Positions 57,156 to 64,000 of a DNA stretch of 64,000 nucleotides are shown here, in pieces. The translations under genes and the position numbers were made by a program. The notes below the pieces were generated by a model. It worked only from the letters and a program-made list of their open reading frames with translations, ran no database searches and had not been told where the DNA came from. Within the stretch, counting starts at the first letter, position 1, and each line of letters opens with the position of its first letter. Location of the stretch: NCBI GenBank assembly GCA_002928875.1, contig PERO01000020.1, positions 310,001-374,000 of the forward strand, given 5' to 3'. The stretch is from Methylobacterium sp. (lineage in GTDB: Bacteria; Pseudomonadota; Alphaproteobacteria; Rhizobiales; Beijerinckiaceae).

Positions 57156-57842
57156 TCAGTTGCGACGAATGGTTTTCACATCCGTCAAGGCGAGATCGAG
57201 GTTGCCGACCTTGATCGTCGGGCTGTCGCCGGAGACGTCCACGCTGTCGACACGCGCCAGCATGTAAGCCTTCACATCCATCACCTGCCGCGCCGAATCC
57301 GAGGCGGAAACGGAAATGGTGTATTCGCCGGCCGAGGCCTGCGAGCCGTTCGGCAGCTTGCCGTCCCAGGTGTATTCCTGCTCGCCGGCCGAGAGCGTCT
57401 TCGCGCCGACATAGACGGTGTTGCCGTCCGGATCCTTGATGGTGACGGAGGCCGTGCCGGCGCGCGGCGCACTGAACAGCCATTTCACCTGGCCGTCCTG
57501 CATCGGGCTGCCCTTGCGGTCGAGCGTCACGTTCGCGCCCACGAATCCGAGCGCCGAGGTGGCGTTGTTCACCTTGTTGGCCGTGACCAGCGAGGAGAGC
57601 GTCTCGTTCGTGCGCAATTGCTGTTCGACGCCGGCAAACTGCACGAGCTGCTGCGTGAACTGATTGGTATCCAGCGGATCGAGCGGCGACTGGTTCTTCA
57701 GCTGCGTGGTGAGCAACTGCAGGAACTGGTCGAAATTGTTCGCGATGCCGGTGCGCGAATTCGACAGCGAGGTCGCGGTGGAGCTGGCCTTGCTGGCGGT
57801 GTTCGACGAAGCGAGGCTCGGCAGGTTGGTGATCGAGGTCAT
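57156..57842 (-). CDS. flgD: flagellar hook capping protein FlgD
   Basis: A 228 aa FlgD: the N-terminal export and cap segment FDQFLQLLTTQLKNQSPLDPLDTNQFTQQLVQFAGVEQQL (split, about 38-77) and the C-terminal FlgD Ig/tudor-like domain with YTWDGKLPNG. It caps the growing hook. It is 19 bp after fliK on the same strand, so the pair forms a hook-length and hook-cap operon. Confidence 0.94.
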   Translation of the reverse strand: MTSITNLPSLASSNTASKASSTATSLSNSRTGIANNFDQFLQLLTTQLKNQSPLDPLDTNQFTQQLVQFAGVEQQLRTNETLSSLVTANKVNNATSALGFVGANVTLDRKGSPMQDGQVKWLFSAPRAGTASVTIKDPDGNTVYVGAKTLSAGEQEYTWDGKLPNGSQASAGEYTISVSASDSARQVMDVKAYMLARVDSVDVSGDSPTIKVGNLDLALTDVKTIRRN

Positions 57843-57861
57843 GTGTCTCTCTCCTCCTCGT

Positions 57862-59355
57862 TCAGATCACGAGGTCGAGGCTGGAATGGGGGATCATCAC
57901 GCGACGCATCACAAACTCGGCCGGGCGCGCGGCGCCGGCTTCTTCACTGTCATCGGCCCAGGCGCGCTGGCCCTGGCCTTCGTTCTCGCGCTGGCCATCG
58001 CGGCCCTGCTGTTCGCCACGCAGCTGGAAGCTGAGGCCATCGGGCGATTGCCGCAGGCCGGCCTGTTCGAAGGCCTGCTGGAGGGTCGGCGCATCGCGCT
58101 TGAGCATCGCGAGTGTCTCTACGCGATCGACCACGAGGCTCGCCTTCACCTCGCCGTCTTCCTTGAATTCGAGCTTCACTTCGACACGACCCAGTTCCGC
58201 CGGATCGAGGCGGATCTGGAAGGTCTTCACGCCGCGCACGGCCTGCATGCCAATCTCGATCGGCAGCATCTGCAGCGGCGTGGGACGAAGCGCATCCTGG
58301 CCGGCATGCGCGGTGGGAACTGCGGCCAGCGCCCGGTCCAGGCTGCCGACGAGATCGCCCGAGCGATGCGTGGCGCCCTGCGCCAGCGCGAACTCGTTGA
58401 TCCAGTCCGCGAAATTCGCCTTGGCAATCTCCCCGGCCGGCGGCTGGTGCGGGGCAGGCGCAGCCGCCTTCACCGGCGTTTCGGATTTCGCCTGCAGCAG
58501 CGCGATGAGGTCGGCCGAGCCCTTGGCAGCGGCGGGCGCCTCGATCTCCGCCGTCGGCAATGCCCCGGCATCGACGGTCGTCGCCTGTTGCTGCTCCTTC
58601 GGCTTGTCGCCGGAGGCGAGCGCGGTCAACACGGCGGCAGCCGGCGTTTCGGCGACAAGAAGGCCGGCCCGGGCGAGACCCGGGTTGCCGATCCCGGCTT
58701 CACCCTCGCCTTTGGTGCCGGCTTCGGCCGCAACGGCCGCGCCCTGTGCAGCCAGCAGGGCCGCGGGGTGCAGTTCGGTCTTGGCCGTTTCCGGCACGAG
58801 GGTGGGGTCGACCGTGGCTTCCGCGGTGACGGTGGCATCCGTGGCCTCGGCTTCCGCGTTCACGGCCTCGTCGGCGACGGTTTCCTCGGCGTGGGATTCG
58901 CCGACCTCGCCGGCCTTGGCATCCTGCTTCTCGCCCTTCGCATCGGACACCTTGTCCGCGCCCGTGGTATCGCTGGCGGGTTCATCCGCGCGGGTCGGGC
59001 CGGGCTCGTCGTCCTTGCGATCCTCGGCGCGACGAAGGGCCTTGGCCTGCGGGCGTGCAGCGTCATCGTCGCGGCGGGCGAGCTTCTCGCGCGGCGGCTG
59101 CTCCTGCGCCTCGCGAGCCTCGCGGGCCTCGCGACGCTGGGTGGCGCGCGTCTCTTCCTCGAAGCTCGGCGTGCGGGGTGCCGGCGGCTCCTCCTGCGGG
59201 CGTGCGGGGCGCTGCTGGTTCTGTGCGGCGTTCGAGACCAGCGCGCCGAAGGGCACTGCGGAAGCCGGGGCCTGCCGCGGCCGGGCGTCACGCTGGCCGG
59301 GGGGGACGAGGTCTGCACCGGAGAGGAGCTGGGAAGGCGAAGCGATCTCGGTCAT
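57862..59355 (-). CDS. fliK: flagellar hook-length control protein FliK
   Basis: A 497 aa FliK. A long low-complexity Ala/Glu/Pro-rich N-terminal ruler region (about residues 1-350) is followed by the conserved C-terminal switch domain with FQIRLDPAELGRVEVKLEF (about 373-391) and LLDRVETL-like LVVDRVETLAML. It measures hook length and switches FlhB specificity. ATG 59355 (MTEIASPS) is chosen over a longer frame that would run into the sigma-54 promoter. Upstream are a sigma-54 site and a FlbD-like palindrome. Confidence 0.9.
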   Translation of the reverse strand: MTEIASPSQLLSGADLVPPGQRDARPRQAPASAVPFGALVSNAAQNQQRPARPQEEPPAPRTPSFEEETRATQRREAREAREAQEQPPREKLARRDDDAARPQAKALRRAEDRKDDEPGPTRADEPASDTTGADKVSDAKGEKQDAKAGEVGESHAEETVADEAVNAEAEATDATVTAEATVDPTLVPETAKTELHPAALLAAQGAAVAAEAGTKGEGEAGIGNPGLARAGLLVAETPAAAVLTALASGDKPKEQQQATTVDAGALPTAEIEAPAAAKGSADLIALLQAKSETPVKAAAPAPHQPPAGEIAKANFADWINEFALAQGATHRSGDLVGSLDRALAAVPTAHAGQDALRPTPLQMLPIEIGMQAVRGVKTFQIRLDPAELGRVEVKLEFKEDGEVKASLVVDRVETLAMLKRDAPTLQQAFEQAGLRQSPDGLSFQLRGEQQGRDGQRENEGQGQRAWADDSEEAGAARPAEFVMRRVMIPHSSLDLVI

Positions 59356-59394
59356 GGGATCCTGCAACACAGGGATGAACTCTGCGCCATGCCA

Positions 59395-59410
59395 TGCAAG
59401 CGCAGGGCCA
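59395..59410 (-). promoter_or_regulatory. sigma-54 promoter of fliK-flgD
   Basis: Minus-strand TGGCCC-TGCGC-TTGCA matches the sigma-54 consensus TGGCAC-N5-TTGC[A/T] with one mismatch and exact GG-N10-GC spacing. It lies 40 nt upstream of the fliK ATG. Confidence 0.8.
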
Positions 59411-59495
59411 TGACCCACGACGCAGCAACATCATGATTTTGAACGGTTTTTCCAGGATGAACCGACCACGGTGATGCCGGAATCAGGCACCGGGC

Positions 59496-59510
59496 CGGCA
59501 AAATCTGCCG
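59496..59510. promoter_or_regulatory. candidate FlbD enhancer (ftr-like) of fliK-flgD
   Basis: CGGCA-AAATC-TGCCG is an inverted repeat whose core GGCAA-AAT-CTGCC differs at one base from the GGCAA-N3-TTGCC found at fliF and flhA. It lies about 86 bp upstream of the sigma-54 promoter, a normal enhancer distance. Confidence 0.65.
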
Positions 59511-59597
59511 CTTTTCGGCCCCGAGACTGGAACATTCGTCCCAAAAGCCTTATGGATCGCCTGATCCCGGATCCTTGAATTCCGGCGAGACAATTCG

Positions 59598-60776
59598 ATG
59601 ATGCTGAACGGACTGGACATCGCCAAGCCTGCCGGAAAGACACGCGTGGTCGTCGCGATGTCGGGCGGCATCGATTCGTCCGTTGTCGCGGCGCTGATGG
59701 TGCGGGCGGGCTACGAGGTGATCGGCATCACCCTCCAGCTCTACGATCATGGCGCCGCGTCGCATCGCACCGGCTCCTGCTGCGCGGGGCGCGACATCCA
59801 GGACGCGCGCAACGTCGCCCAGCAGCTCGGCATCCCACATTACGTGCTCGATTACGAGAGCCGCTTCCGTGAGGACGTGATCGAAAGCTTCGCCGACAGC
59901 TATGCGCGCGGCGAAACGCCCATCCCATGCGTCGAGTGCAATCGCACGGTGAAATTCCGCGATCTCCTCGCCTTCTCGGAGGAACTCGACGCCGATTGCC
60001 TCGCGACCGGGCATTATGTCGAAAGCCGGGCCCTGCCGGGCGGCGGGCGCGGCCTCTTCCGGCCGGTCGATCTCGATCGCGACCAGAGCTATTTCCTGTT
60101 CGCCACCACGAAGCCGCAGCTGGCACGACTGCGCTTTCCGCTGGCGGGGATGACGAAACCCGAGACGCGGGCGATCGCGCGCGAGATCGGCCTTTCGAAT
60201 GCGGACAAGGCCGATAGCCAGGATATCTGCTTCGTCCCCTCCGGAAACTACGCGGAACTCGTGCGCAAGCTGAAGCCGGAAGCGGATCGCCCCGGCGCCA
60301 TCCGGCATCTCGACGGCCGCGTGCTCGGCCAGCATGAGGGCACCTTCCGCTACACGATCGGCCAGAGGCGCGGATTGGGCGTTGCCGCGCGCGAGCCGCT
60401 CTATGTCATCCGCGTCGATGCCGAGCGCTCGGAAGTGATCGTCGGCCCGCGCGAGGCGCTCGCCGTGCGGGAAATCCTCCTGCGCGACGTGAACTGGCTC
60501 GGCGACGCGCCGATCCCGCCCGAGGGCCTCGCCATCCAGGCCCGCGTGCGCTCGACCCGGGCCCCGCGGCCCGCTTTGCTGCGGCAGGATGCGCGCGGCA
60601 TCGTCGTGGAGATCGTCGATGGCGAGGAAGGCGTGGCGCCGGGGCAGGCCTGTGTCTTCTACGCGGGCGAAGGGGCCGGCGCGCGCGTGCTCGGCGGCGG
60701 CACCATCATGCGGCAGCCGGAGACGCTTCGCGCCCTGCCGGTGCCGGCAGAGCCCGCCGTTTCCGCCCTGCCCTGA
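59598..60776 (+). CDS. mnmA: tRNA-uridine 2-sulfurtransferase MnmA
   Basis: A 392 aa MnmA making 2-thiouridine at position 34 of Glu, Gln and Lys tRNAs. It has the PP-loop SGGIDSS (about 22-28), the first catalytic Cys near SCCAGRD (about 57-63), PIPCVECNR, and the second Cys in [12 protein letters not shown] (about 207-218), then the C-terminal beta-barrel. It starts a rightward pair with a methyltransferase gene. Confidence 0.94.
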   Translation: MMLNGLDIAKPAGKTRVVVAMSGGIDSSVVAALMVRAGYEVIGITLQLYDHGAASHRTGSCCAGRDIQDARNVAQQLGIPHYVLDYESRFREDVIESFADSYARGETPIPCVECNRTVKFRDLLAFSEELDADCLATGHYVESRALPGGGRGLFRPVDLDRDQSYFLFATTKPQLARLRFPLAGMTKPETRAIAREIGLSNADKADSQDICFVPSGNYAELVRKLKPEADRPGAIRHLDGRVLGQHEGTFRYTIGQRRGLGVAAREPLYVIRVDAERSEVIVGPREALAVREILLRDVNWLGDAPIPPEGLAIQARVRSTRAPRPALLRQDARGIVVEIVDGEEGVAPGQACVFYAGEGAGARVLGGGTIMRQPETLRALPVPAEPAVSALP

Positions 60777-60796
60777 GAATCTCCGAGGAGCCACAC

Positions 60797-61474
60797 ATGC
60801 GCGAACCCGCCGCCGTGAAGGACGTGTCGCTGTCGACCGTCACCAAGGCCTACGAGAAATGGGCACCGTTCTACGACCGCGTCTATCACAAGATGCTCCA
60901 GCCCTCGCAACTGAAGGCGGTGAGCGCGGCGATGGAGAACGGTCCACGCGTGCTGGAAGTCGGCGTCGGTTCGGGGCTGGCACTCGGATATTACCCGGCC
61001 CATGCGCAGGTCACCGGCATCGATCTCTCGAAGCCCATGCTCCAGAAGGCCGAGGAGAAGATCGCCGCGCAGGGCTTGCGGAACGTGACCGGCCTCGCTG
61101 TGATGGATGCCTGCCGGCTCGGCTTCCGTGACGGCACCTTCGATGCGGTCGCCGGCATGTTCATGATCACGCTGGTGCCGGATGCCGAGGCCGCGCTCGA
61201 CGAGTTCATGCGTGTGCTGCGGCCGGGCGGGGAAATCGTGCTGGTCAACCATATCGGCGCGGAGAAGGGCGCGATGGCCGCTTTCGAGACGCTGGTGGCC
61301 CCGCTCGCGAAGAAGCTCGGCTGGCGCGCGAACTTTCCCCTGCAGCGCCTGCGGGACTGGGCCGCCAGCCGTGGATTCGAGGTTTACGATGTCGATCCGC
61401 ACGGACCGATCCACTATTTCACGCTCATCCGCCTGAAAGACAAGCGGGCCGAACGCGCGCCGATCGCGGCTTGA
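60797..61474 (+). CDS. class I SAM-dependent methyltransferase, possibly PmtA-type phospholipid N-methyltransferase
   Basis: A 225 aa Rossmann methyltransferase: motif I VLEVGVGSGLALGYYP (about 52-67), GIDLSKPML (about 75-83) and RPGGEIVLVNHIG (about 144). The N-terminal YEKWAPFYDRVYHKMLQP is of the type seen in Rhodobacter-class phosphatidylethanolamine and UbiE-like methyltransferases, so phospholipid methylation is the best guess but not certain. It is 20 bp after mnmA. Confidence 0.8.
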   Translation: MREPAAVKDVSLSTVTKAYEKWAPFYDRVYHKMLQPSQLKAVSAAMENGPRVLEVGVGSGLALGYYPAHAQVTGIDLSKPMLQKAEEKIAAQGLRNVTGLAVMDACRLGFRDGTFDAVAGMFMITLVPDAEAALDEFMRVLRPGGEIVLVNHIGAEKGAMAAFETLVAPLAKKLGWRANFPLQRLRDWAASRGFEVYDVDPHGPIHYFTLIRLKDKRAERAPIAA

Positions 61475-61487
61475 GACGCGGTTGGGC

Positions 61488-61516
61488 TTGACATCGGAAG
61501 GCCGCCGCTTCTAAGG
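61488..61516 (+). promoter_or_regulatory. promoter of tRNA-Met
   Basis: A consensus -35 TTGACA at 61488-61493, with a weaker -10-like CTAAGG 17 nt further on, lies just ahead of the tRNA. Confidence 0.5.
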
Positions 61517-61528
61517 CTCGCAGCGGAT

Positions 61529-61605
61529 GGCAGTGTAGCTCAGCTGGTTAGAGCGCGGCACTCATAATGCTGAGGTCGGTGGTTCAAGTCCACTCACTGC
61601 TACCA
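61529..61605 (+). tRNA. tRNA-Met (anticodon CAT)
   Basis: A 77 nt cloverleaf: acceptor GGCAGTG pairs with CACTGCT (one G-U at the top), D-arm GCTC...GAGC, anticodon stem CGGCA/TGCTG with loop CTCATAA (anticodon at 61563-61565), T-arm GGTGG-TTCAAGT-CCACT, discriminator A and encoded CCA. Elongator Met is the likely identity; an Ile2 tRNA read as CAT cannot be excluded from the anticodon alone. It is not an initiator type, since position 1-72 pairs as G-U and the anticodon stem lacks three G-C pairs. Confidence 0.92.
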
Positions 61606-61694
61606 ACCTTTTCCCCGCCCCTCGCCTTGCGGCACATGACGCCGGCGCGGTTTGCTCCCCGCTCCACGCGCGCAGCCGACCATTCGCGAAACCC

Positions 61695-62357
61695 TCAGCT
61701 CGCGAATCCCGGGCAGGGCGTGGTCGGCGCCGGGTTGAACTGCACCTTGTTGGCCTGGCGCGAACGCATGAAGAGCTGATCCGCCAGCGGCATCTCGCCT
61801 TTCGTGGACGAGCCCTGGAACATCTTGTCGACGACCTGCGAGGCCACCGACGCCTCATAGCGCATGGTGACCTCGGCATAGACCACCGACGTGCGCTTCG
61901 TGCGCAATCCCACCGGTACCACGGTGGAGGTGGAGCAGCGCGCGAGCGGCGAGAATGTTCCGCGCAGGGCCGCGTTGCTCGGCACGACGGACCAGTCGAC
62001 GAAGACTTTCGCATTGCCGTCGATGTCGAACGAGGTGACGCGCATGCCGAGCTTTTCCGCCGGCTGCGGCCAGAGCACGGCCTCGGTCGCCTGGAAGATC
62101 GAATCCATGTCCGACTGGCTCACCGCCTGCATCTGCGTCGTCATGTCGGCGAGCGTGCGGGCCAGCAGGGTGACTTTCTTGTCGGCCGTGAGCGCATCGG
62201 TGGCGACCACCATGCCGACCCAGATCATGATCATCACGGGCAGCATCATGGCGAATTCGGTCGCGGCGACGCCGGACCGGCTGCGGGCGAATCGCCGGAC
62301 GAGATGGCGCGCCATGCGGGCGGGCCGGCGGCTGAGGATGGAAGATCGGATCATCAT
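61695..62357 (-). CDS. TadE/TadG-like pilus assembly (minor pilin) protein
   Basis: A 220 aa protein with a basic N-terminus, then RSGVAATEFAMMLPVMIMIWVGMVV (split, about 28-52), the TadE-type pseudopilin segment with Glu5-like E after the GVAAT junction and a single helix. A soluble periplasmic domain follows. Such proteins help assemble Tad/Flp adhesive pili. It is 9 bp after a second TadE-like gene. GAGAGGA precedes the start. Confidence 0.85.
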   Translation of the reverse strand: MMIRSSILSRRPARMARHLVRRFARSRSGVAATEFAMMLPVMIMIWVGMVVATDALTADKKVTLLARTLADMTTQMQAVSQSDMDSIFQATEAVLWPQPAEKLGMRVTSFDIDGNAKVFVDWSVVPSNAALRGTFSPLARCSTSTVVPVGLRTKRTSVVYAEVTMRYEASVASQVVDKMFQGSSTKGEMPLADQLFMRSRQANKVQFNPAPTTPCPGFAS

Positions 62358-62366
62358 GGTGTCCTC

Positions 62367-62930
62367 TCAGCAGGCCCCGAACGGCTCGTTCTTGAAGGCG
62401 GCCGAGCCGCTCAGCAGCACGTTGCCGTTGTTCAGCTTGGCGACATCGTTTCGAATGAGGGCGGTCAGGCCCTTGGCCTCGTAATAGGCGCGGATCACCA
62501 CGATCTGGCAGGGCTGGCCGGGGTTGAACTGCAGGCCCGCCGCGTTGAACACGCCGTTGGAGACCGGGTTCGGCATGGCGGAAGCCCCGAAGGTCGTGAA
62601 GGCGCGCACGTCGAACCGCACCTGGTCGCAGGGGATGATCCAGCTGACCTGATTGCAGAAGGCAGCGCGGAACGCCGCTTCCTGCGCCGCGGCATTGCCG
62701 GAACTCGCAACCTGACCCGTCATGGTCAAGCGCTTGGCCTCTTCCACGCCGGCCTCGATGGCGGTGGCGCGCAGAAACAGCGTGCCGGTTTCGAGGATCG
62801 CGAACAGGAAGCCCAGGAACAGCGGGGCGATGGCTGTGAATTCGATGGCCGCTGCCCCGCCGCGATGGCCGCGGAACAGCCGGAAGCTCCATCGGCCTGC
62901 CCTGCCTGTCGATCGGCACCGTCCCATCAT
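62367..62930 (-). CDS. TadE-like pilus assembly protein
   Basis: A 187 aa TadE-family minor pilin: HRGGAAAIEFTAIAPLFLGF (about 21-40) is the pseudopilin processing and membrane segment, followed by a Cys-containing periplasmic domain. ATG 62930 has GGAG 7 nt upstream and gives a typical short basic leader; ATG 62978 would place a ribosome site right against the start codon. It pairs with the next TadE/TadG-like gene. Confidence 0.85.
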   Translation of the reverse strand: MMGRCRSTGRAGRWSFRLFRGHRGGAAAIEFTAIAPLFLGFLFAILETGTLFLRATAIEAGVEEAKRLTMTGQVASSGNAAAQEAAFRAAFCNQVSWIIPCDQVRFDVRAFTTFGASAMPNPVSNGVFNAAGLQFNPGQPCQIVVIRAYYEAKGLTALIRNDVAKLNNGNVLLSGSAAFKNEPFGAC

Positions 62931-63183
62931 GTCGTCGCTCCGCTCGTTTCCCGTCGGGAAGGGGTTGGACGTCGCCATCCCTCCCCCGCGTGGAAAACAG
63001 CTTTAGCAAGAACACCTTGAGTTTCGGTTTCGGGCGGCCGCGAAAATGCAGGCGGCCGGATTTACCAGCCGTTCACGCTATGGGGTGTGGGTCGATCCCT
63101 GGCGGCGGCATGCGCTCGGAGAAATGTCCGCGCGCGGATGCCTTCACGCGCGGATGCGTCCACGCGCGGGCGCGCTATCCGTT

Positions 63184-63657
63184 TTAGCGCTTGGCGCCGT
63201 TCTGGTTCGCGAGGGCCTCGCGACGCGAGCTCTGGTCCGCCGCGCGCCCGAAATGCTTCTCCTCGTCGCCCAAAGTCACCATCGGCTGGCAGTTCGGCGC
63301 GCAATGGTAATGCGCGGAATCGAGGCCGCGCATCAGCACGAGGCCGTTACCCTGCGGTGCCGACACCGAGACGAAGGATTCCGAGATGATCGTCCCGTTG
63401 GCATCGAGCGCGATGAAATTCGTGCGGCCCGGCGTGCGCCCCGTGATGATCAGCACGCCGTTGCGCTGCACGGTGACATCCGCGATGGCCGGATTGCCGA
63501 CGATGATGGTCTCGGTGCCGTTGGGAAGCTTCAGAAGCTTGGCCTGATCGAGGAAAACCCCGATCTGCTCCGCGCCGCCATCCTGGGCGTGGATGGGTGC
63601 CGCCAGCGTGAAGACCGTCAGCATCGCACCCAGGACAGAATGGCGGATCCGGGACAT
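63184..63657 (-). CDS. stand-alone pilus assembly N-terminal (CpaC/RcpA N-domain-like) exported protein
   Basis: A 157 aa exported protein with a signal peptide (hydrophobic about 7-22, cleavage near PIHAQ). It has the pilus-assembly N-domain seen at the front of CpaC secretins: LDQAKLLKLPNGTETIIVGNPAIADVTV (split) and LIITGRTPGRTNFIALDANG. The secretin domain itself is missing, so it is a separate small partner, perhaps assisting the outer-membrane Tad channel. ATG 63657 has AGAGG 6 nt upstream. Confidence 0.8.
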   Translation of the reverse strand: MSRIRHSVLGAMLTVFTLAAPIHAQDGGAEQIGVFLDQAKLLKLPNGTETIIVGNPAIADVTVQRNGVLIITGRTPGRTNFIALDANGTIISESFVSVSAPQGNGLVLMRGLDSAHYHCAPNCQPMVTLGDEEKHFGRAADQSSRREALANQNGAKR

Positions 63658-63985
63658 CACTCACCTCTCGCAACACACAGAAGGCCCAACGCGCGCATTG
63701 GCTCGCCCCAGCAATGGCAAATCAGGGTGAATTTTCGGTAAAGCGCCGGGTTTTTCCGATGCCGCGACAAGCATCGGAGCCCGCCGGCGCCGATCATCCG
63801 TCGCCCGGCCGTGGCCCGCCGGGCGCGTTCGGCAGTGGATGGCATCGCAGGCAGGCGGCAAAATTTCAGTACATCGAAATGAAACAGCCAAATTAAGAGT
63901 CTCTTAGCGGTGCAATTCGCTATCACAACGCACGTTTCTATAGTATCGAGCGACCTCTATTTGATTCAACGCCGGGCGATGACTC
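63658..63985. promoter_or_regulatory. divergent pilus-locus regulatory region (328 bp, no gene)
   Basis: A gene-free, partly A+T-rich stretch near its right end. It holds the CtrA-like TTAA-GAGTCTC-TTAG at 63894-63908 and GANTC sites at 63898-63902, 63963-63967 and 63981-63985. Confidence 0.5.
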
Positions 63986-64000
63986 ATGTTTTGGCGTAAA
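63986..64000 (+). CDS. start of a truncated gene, possibly a Flp-type pilin
   Basis: Only five codons (MFWRK) lie in the window. Position at a Tad locus, divergent from a CpaC-N-like gene and behind a CtrA-like box, suggests a pilA/flp pilin or another pilus gene. The sequence shown cannot prove this. Confidence 0.35.

Noticed and set aside
59487-59503. GGCAC...GGCA on the plus strand as a sigma-54 promoter for mnmA
   Set aside because: GG-N10-GC spacing fits, but the -12 element is poor, and a housekeeping tRNA-modification gene is an unlikely target; the same bases are better explained as the FlbD-like palindrome.

Overview
The window is G+C-rich chromosomal DNA of an alphaproteobacterium, most likely a flagellated member of the Hyphomicrobiales (Rhizobiales) or a close relative. 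The evidence is gene content only: a CtrA-ChpT-SciP cell-cycle set next to flagellar and chemotaxis operons, CtrA-type promoter boxes, GANTC sites, an imuA-imuB-dnaE2 SOS cassette with an alphaproteobacterial LexA box, an EipA/DUF1134 protein, and a BciA-type divinyl chlorophyllide reductase, which hints at a (bacterio)chlorophyll-making lineage.

Left edge (1-4.05 kb): three co-directional genes, a VirD4/TraG coupling ATPase (possibly cut by the window edge), a membrane-anchored ClpB-like AAA+ ATPase and a Pro/Gln-rich membrane protein. They end at a terminator and are followed by an opposite-strand DEDD exonuclease. This looks like the end of a conjugative or integrated element abutting ordinary chromosome.

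Metabolic half (4.05-36.3 kb): bciA with an iron alcohol dehydrogenase, divergent from an aldehyde dehydrogenase; the SOS mutagenesis cassette; a tightly overlapped seven-gene operon for aerobic CoA-dependent degradation of 2-aminobenzoate (anthranilate) with its own MarR regulator, divergent from a kynurenine-formamidase-like gene; a malonate module (matR, malonyl-CoA decarboxylase, matB, DUF1989) with a perfect MatR-type palindrome; a solute-binding protein; a GntR regulator with a FAD/Fe-S oxidoreductase and serine-glyoxylate-type aminotransferase; a cold-shock protein; and several envelope or housekeeping genes.

Motility and cell-cycle half (36.4-59.4 kb): chpT, cheA-W-Y-B-R, ctrA, fliI-fliJ, flhA, flbD, fliF-G-H-N, sciP, fliK-flgD. 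The promoters appear wired together. flhA and fliF each carry a CtrA box followed after exactly 6 nt by the palindrome GGCAA-N3-TTGCC. fliK-flgD has a sigma-54 promoter and an upstream near-copy of the same palindrome, the expected binding site of the sigma-54 activator FlbD. sciP has a CtrA box. CtrA, its phosphotransferase ChpT, its inhibitor SciP and the late-class activator FlbD are therefore encoded beside their likely targets.

Right edge (59.6-64 kb): mnmA, a methyltransferase, tRNA-Met(CAT), and part of a Tad/Flp pilus locus (two TadE-like minor pilins, a stand-alone CpaC N-terminal-like protein, and the first codons of a rightward gene behind a weak CtrA-like box).
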